From the NCBI GenBank assembly GCA_000434395.1, contig FR878760.1, positions 31,957-49,054 of the forward strand: DNA of 17,098 nt, written 5' to 3'. The stretch's first letter is position 1. Each line of letters starts with the position of its first letter. Position numbers and translations under genes: made by a program. The notes beneath the pieces are model-generated. The model had not been told where the DNA came from, made no database searches, and saw only the letters and a list, made by a program, of their open reading frames with translations. Shown here one piece after another: positions 14,850-17,098 of this stretch. This stretch comes from Clostridium sp. CAG:568. GTDB lineage: Bacteria > Bacillota_I > Bacilli_A > RFN20 > CAG-288.

Positions 14850-16906
14850 TGAAAAAGCATTCTAAATCTTTCTGGATTAAGCTCATTAGCGGCACCGCTC
14901 TTGGCGTTGCTGCAATGGTCACCACGCTTTCTGTTATGCTTCCATCTTACTTGGAATATAAAAACTATTACAATATCGCTATGGCCGATAAAGCGGAAAA
15001 AGAACGTTTAAGTAAACTTCCGCTTGAATTCCTCGGTATTTCGGCAGAATTGGATCAAAACGTCAAATACTGGGATAACGATACCGCTGAACCACAAAAT
15101 AGCGATTTTATCGTAAGAGCTAATTTCACTGAAAAAGGCAAAGATTTCTCTAAGAGACTTTCTTCAAAAGAGTTTGAGATGACTGTGCCTTCTGATTTTG
15201 CTAAAAATGGCGGAACAATCGTTTTCAGTTACACCTATACGCCTGAAAAGAATAGCGACGATGAAAAAGATCCTGAGCCAATCACAAAGACGACGGAACT
15301 CACATTGACGCTCGTTACTCCAGACGAAACGGTATTCAAATTGATGAAAGAACCTACCTTTACTGAAGCAGGGTACGCTGAGAATATTAAGGGAAGCAGG
15401 AAAGAACTTGAGCCTCTTGATATGGTTCATTACGATTACGTAGAAAAAGCTAGCAGTGGCTTGGGCATCTTTACTCATAAAGTCTCCGGCATTGTCGTTA
15501 AAGTAGCGATTACCGATTCTTTGAGCGTCTATAATGAAAGTGGCCAAAAATTCGATTACAACAACATCAATTGCCATTTTGCTCAAGATTTTGAAAACTT
15601 AGCGATTGTCTATACTAACGGAACGTTTGTTTTTTCCAATGAAGGCGAAACGGTTTTAAATCTTGGTTCCATTGAAGGGGAGAAGACGGCAATCGAATTC
15701 AAAACTGGCGAATTCTCTTTAAAAGGTCAACTCAAGACAAAGAAAGTTCTTATTAAGTCCGCCGCAAAAATTCATCTAAATGGTTACATCAGATGCGATG
15801 ATATTCGCACTGAAAAAGATAGTGAATTAGTTGCAGAATGGACGGGTGGCAATTGCCTTATTCTTGGTGAAAATGGCTATGCGGAGCTATATGGCAAAGC
15901 AACATTCAATGGTCAAAATAGCGGTACGGCGGTCGAGCTAATTGGTGGCGCAAAACTTTTGTTAAGCCTTGATAGCCGAATCGTTATCACTAATTGCGAC
16001 TGGTCTTTCGGAACGTTCTCTGCGAACAGTGACGGTCTTAAAGAAGGATATTTATTCTTCCCGAAAGGATATAGTTCAAAGGATGGTAGCATTTACGTTG
16101 GCGAAGTTTGCGTTTTAGATCTTAGCGGAATGACGCAAAAATGGTTCTGCAATATCAAAGCTGACGAAGCGACAGAATATGAAGTAACCAAGGCCCCTGG
16201 TATCGATAACACTGGAACCGCACGTCGCTTAGACGGAAGTGAAATCACGTTGCCTGCTCTCAATTTTAGCGATTATGCGACAAGCATCAGTGGAAAGATA
16301 TTATTCTTCAAGCACAATGACACTGGCATTAGGGCCGAAGTATCTTTAGAGAATGCCAATAACTTAAAAGTGGATGGGCTTACGGTTAATTATGATGCCG
16401 AAACAGGTTATGTATTTACGGTTGATAAAGACAGAGAAATTAATATTTCTGGCACTCTTTCGACGAGTAATTTCGATTCCATGACCATCGCTGGGGAAGG
16501 TTTGCTTTCCATAGCTGGAGAAGTGGCCGTAGATCCAGGCAAATCGCTAACGGTTAATAGCGGAAGTGCTCTCAAGGTAACTGGTACGACGGGAGATGCA
16601 ATCAACGTATTTGGAGATGGGAGACTAAACTTGTTTGGCAAAGTAGATGTAATATCGGCAGATGGAAAAACCGGAATTAATTTGCATAGTGAAAATTCCG
16701 CTATCTATCTACAAAATACGAGTAAAGTCACTGCTACGGGCGGTGCGTGCACGATAGCCCATTGGGACAATGACATGCACGCTAAAGTGTATTATCCGTC
16801 AGATGCCGTTTATAACGAAAGCGAGAAAAAGATAGTTTCTCAAGATGGTAATACATTGCTTTCTTACGATAGTTCTCTTAAAGTCGACTTTGTTCAAAAT
16901 AATTGA
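14849..16906 (+). CDS. Membrane-anchored, beta-rich surface protein of unknown function
   Basis: A 685-residue protein translated from ATG 14849, which overlaps the GH3 stop codon (TAATG) and has AAAGGAGG 8 bases upstream; the longer frame back to 14777 runs inside the GH3 gene and is not used. Residues 9-32 are a membrane anchor with a basic N-terminus and no clear cleavage site. About 55-200 looks like an extracellular beta domain containing paired Thr-rich strands. About 270-460 and 530-640 are rich in short strands with Gly/Asn turns (IHLNGYIRCDD, YAELYGKATFNG, LSIAGEVAVDPG, LNLFGKVDVISADG), as in right-handed beta-helix or carbohydrate-binding surface proteins. There is no C-terminal anchor or LPXTG signal. 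Coupling to the GH3 enzyme suggests a partner role in binding glycan. The family was not recognised. Confidence 0.82.
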   Translation: MKKHSKSFWIKLISGTALGVAAMVTTLSVMLPSYLEYKNYYNIAMADKAEKERLSKLPLEFLGISAELDQNVKYWDNDTAEPQNSDFIVRANFTEKGKDFSKRLSSKEFEMTVPSDFAKNGGTIVFSYTYTPEKNSDDEKDPEPITKTTELTLTLVTPDETVFKLMKEPTFTEAGYAENIKGSRKELEPLDMVHYDYVEKASSGLGIFTHKVSGIVVKVAITDSLSVYNESGQKFDYNNINCHFAQDFENLAIVYTNGTFVFSNEGETVLNLGSIEGEKTAIEFKTGEFSLKGQLKTKKVLIKSAAKIHLNGYIRCDDIRTEKDSELVAEWTGGNCLILGENGYAELYGKATFNGQNSGTAVELIGGAKLLLSLDSRIVITNCDWSFGTFSANSDGLKEGYLFFPKGYSSKDGSIYVGEVCVLDLSGMTQKWFCNIKADEATEYEVTKAPGIDNTGTARRLDGSEITLPALNFSDYATSISGKILFFKHNDTGIRAEVSLENANNLKVDGLTVNYDAETGYVFTVDKDREINISGTLSTSNFDSMTIAGEGLLSIAGEVAVDPGKSLTVNSGSALKVTGTTGDAINVFGDGRLNLFGKVDVISADGKTGINLHSENSAIYLQNTSKVTATGGACTIAHWDNDMHAKVYYPSDAVYNESEKKIVSQDGNTLLSYDSSLKVDFVQNN

Positions 16907-16941
16907 GTAACTATCGCAATTTAAATTTTGCGCTTACGAGC

Positions 16942-16975
16942 GAATCGGAAAACCGGTTTGCCCGTTTTTTGATTC
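16942..16975 (+). terminator. Probable terminator of the surface operon
   Basis: A CGG/CCG core (16954-16956 with 16962-16964) lies inside AAAA and TTTTTT arms, and GAATC (16942-16946) pairs with GATTC (16971-16975). A run of six T follows the core. It begins 36 bases after the stop codon. The GC core is short, so strength is uncertain. Confidence 0.55.
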
Positions 16976-17098
16976 TAGTGACCAATTTATTATTAGCAAA
17001 CGCAATAAACGATGGAACACTATCGATTTATTGACGATTATCTTCATTGCTATCGCGATATAGACAAAAAAATGTGATTTAATCCTAAACTTTTCATG

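Noticed and set aside
11393..16948. AGCGAATCGG occurs twice, shortly after the kinase gene and after the surface-protein gene.
   Set aside because: Exact 10-base repeats are expected by chance in a window this size, and the flanking sequences differ.
1..17098. Search for CRISPR arrays, insertion sequences with terminal repeats, toxin-antitoxin pairs or phage genes.
   Set aside because: No regularly spaced repeats, transposase, integrase or toxin-like frames were seen; the intron relic is the only mobile-element trace.

Overview
The window looks like a piece of a low-GC Firmicutes chromosome, probably an uncultured gut or rumen member of the Bacilli (Erysipelotrichales, RF39 or similar). Reasons: AT-rich coding sequence with strong AGGAGG-type ribosome binding sites, a short 480-residue prolyl-tRNA synthetase without an editing insertion, a long M24B Xaa-Pro aminopeptidase, and a membrane-tethered GH3 enzyme with swapped domain order. 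TGA acts as a stop, so the standard code applies. The placement is inference; no marker gene gives a species.

Left half (1-8396, minus strand) is a tightly packed run of housekeeping and hypothetical genes. In transcription order: a membrane protein resembling a decayed GGDEF-EAL protein, proS, an Xaa-Pro aminopeptidase, an unrecognised 320-residue protein, trmL, and transketolase, which runs off the left edge. Gaps are 23-60 bases, so one operon is likely, served by a TATAAT box at 8413-8418. A perfect 9-bp hairpin buries the ribosome binding site of the unknown gene and could uncouple it from its upstream neighbour.

Middle (8397-9236): a divergent promoter, a tRNA-Glu(UUC) gene with encoded CCA, its intrinsic terminator, then a structured stretch ending in a clear group II intron domain V with no reverse transcriptase. 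This is best read as a truncated intron. About 300 further bases carry only small repeats.

Right half (9237-17098, plus strand) differs in codon choice (many GCG, CGC, ATC and TTC codons) and looks like a separately acquired surface module. It encodes a LytTR response regulator, an AgrC-like GHKL sensor kinase, a 493-base regulatory gap with two LacI/CcpA-type operator-like sites, a candidate 33-residue hydrophobic peptide ORF and a perfect dyad. Then come a GH3 glycosidase broken by a -1 frameshift at a CCCCC run and a translationally coupled, membrane-anchored, beta-rich surface protein of unknown function. A terminator-like hairpin closes the unit. The most economical model is a sensor pair controlling a cell-surface glycosidase and its partner, possibly with a peptide signal. 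That regulatory link is inference from gene order only.
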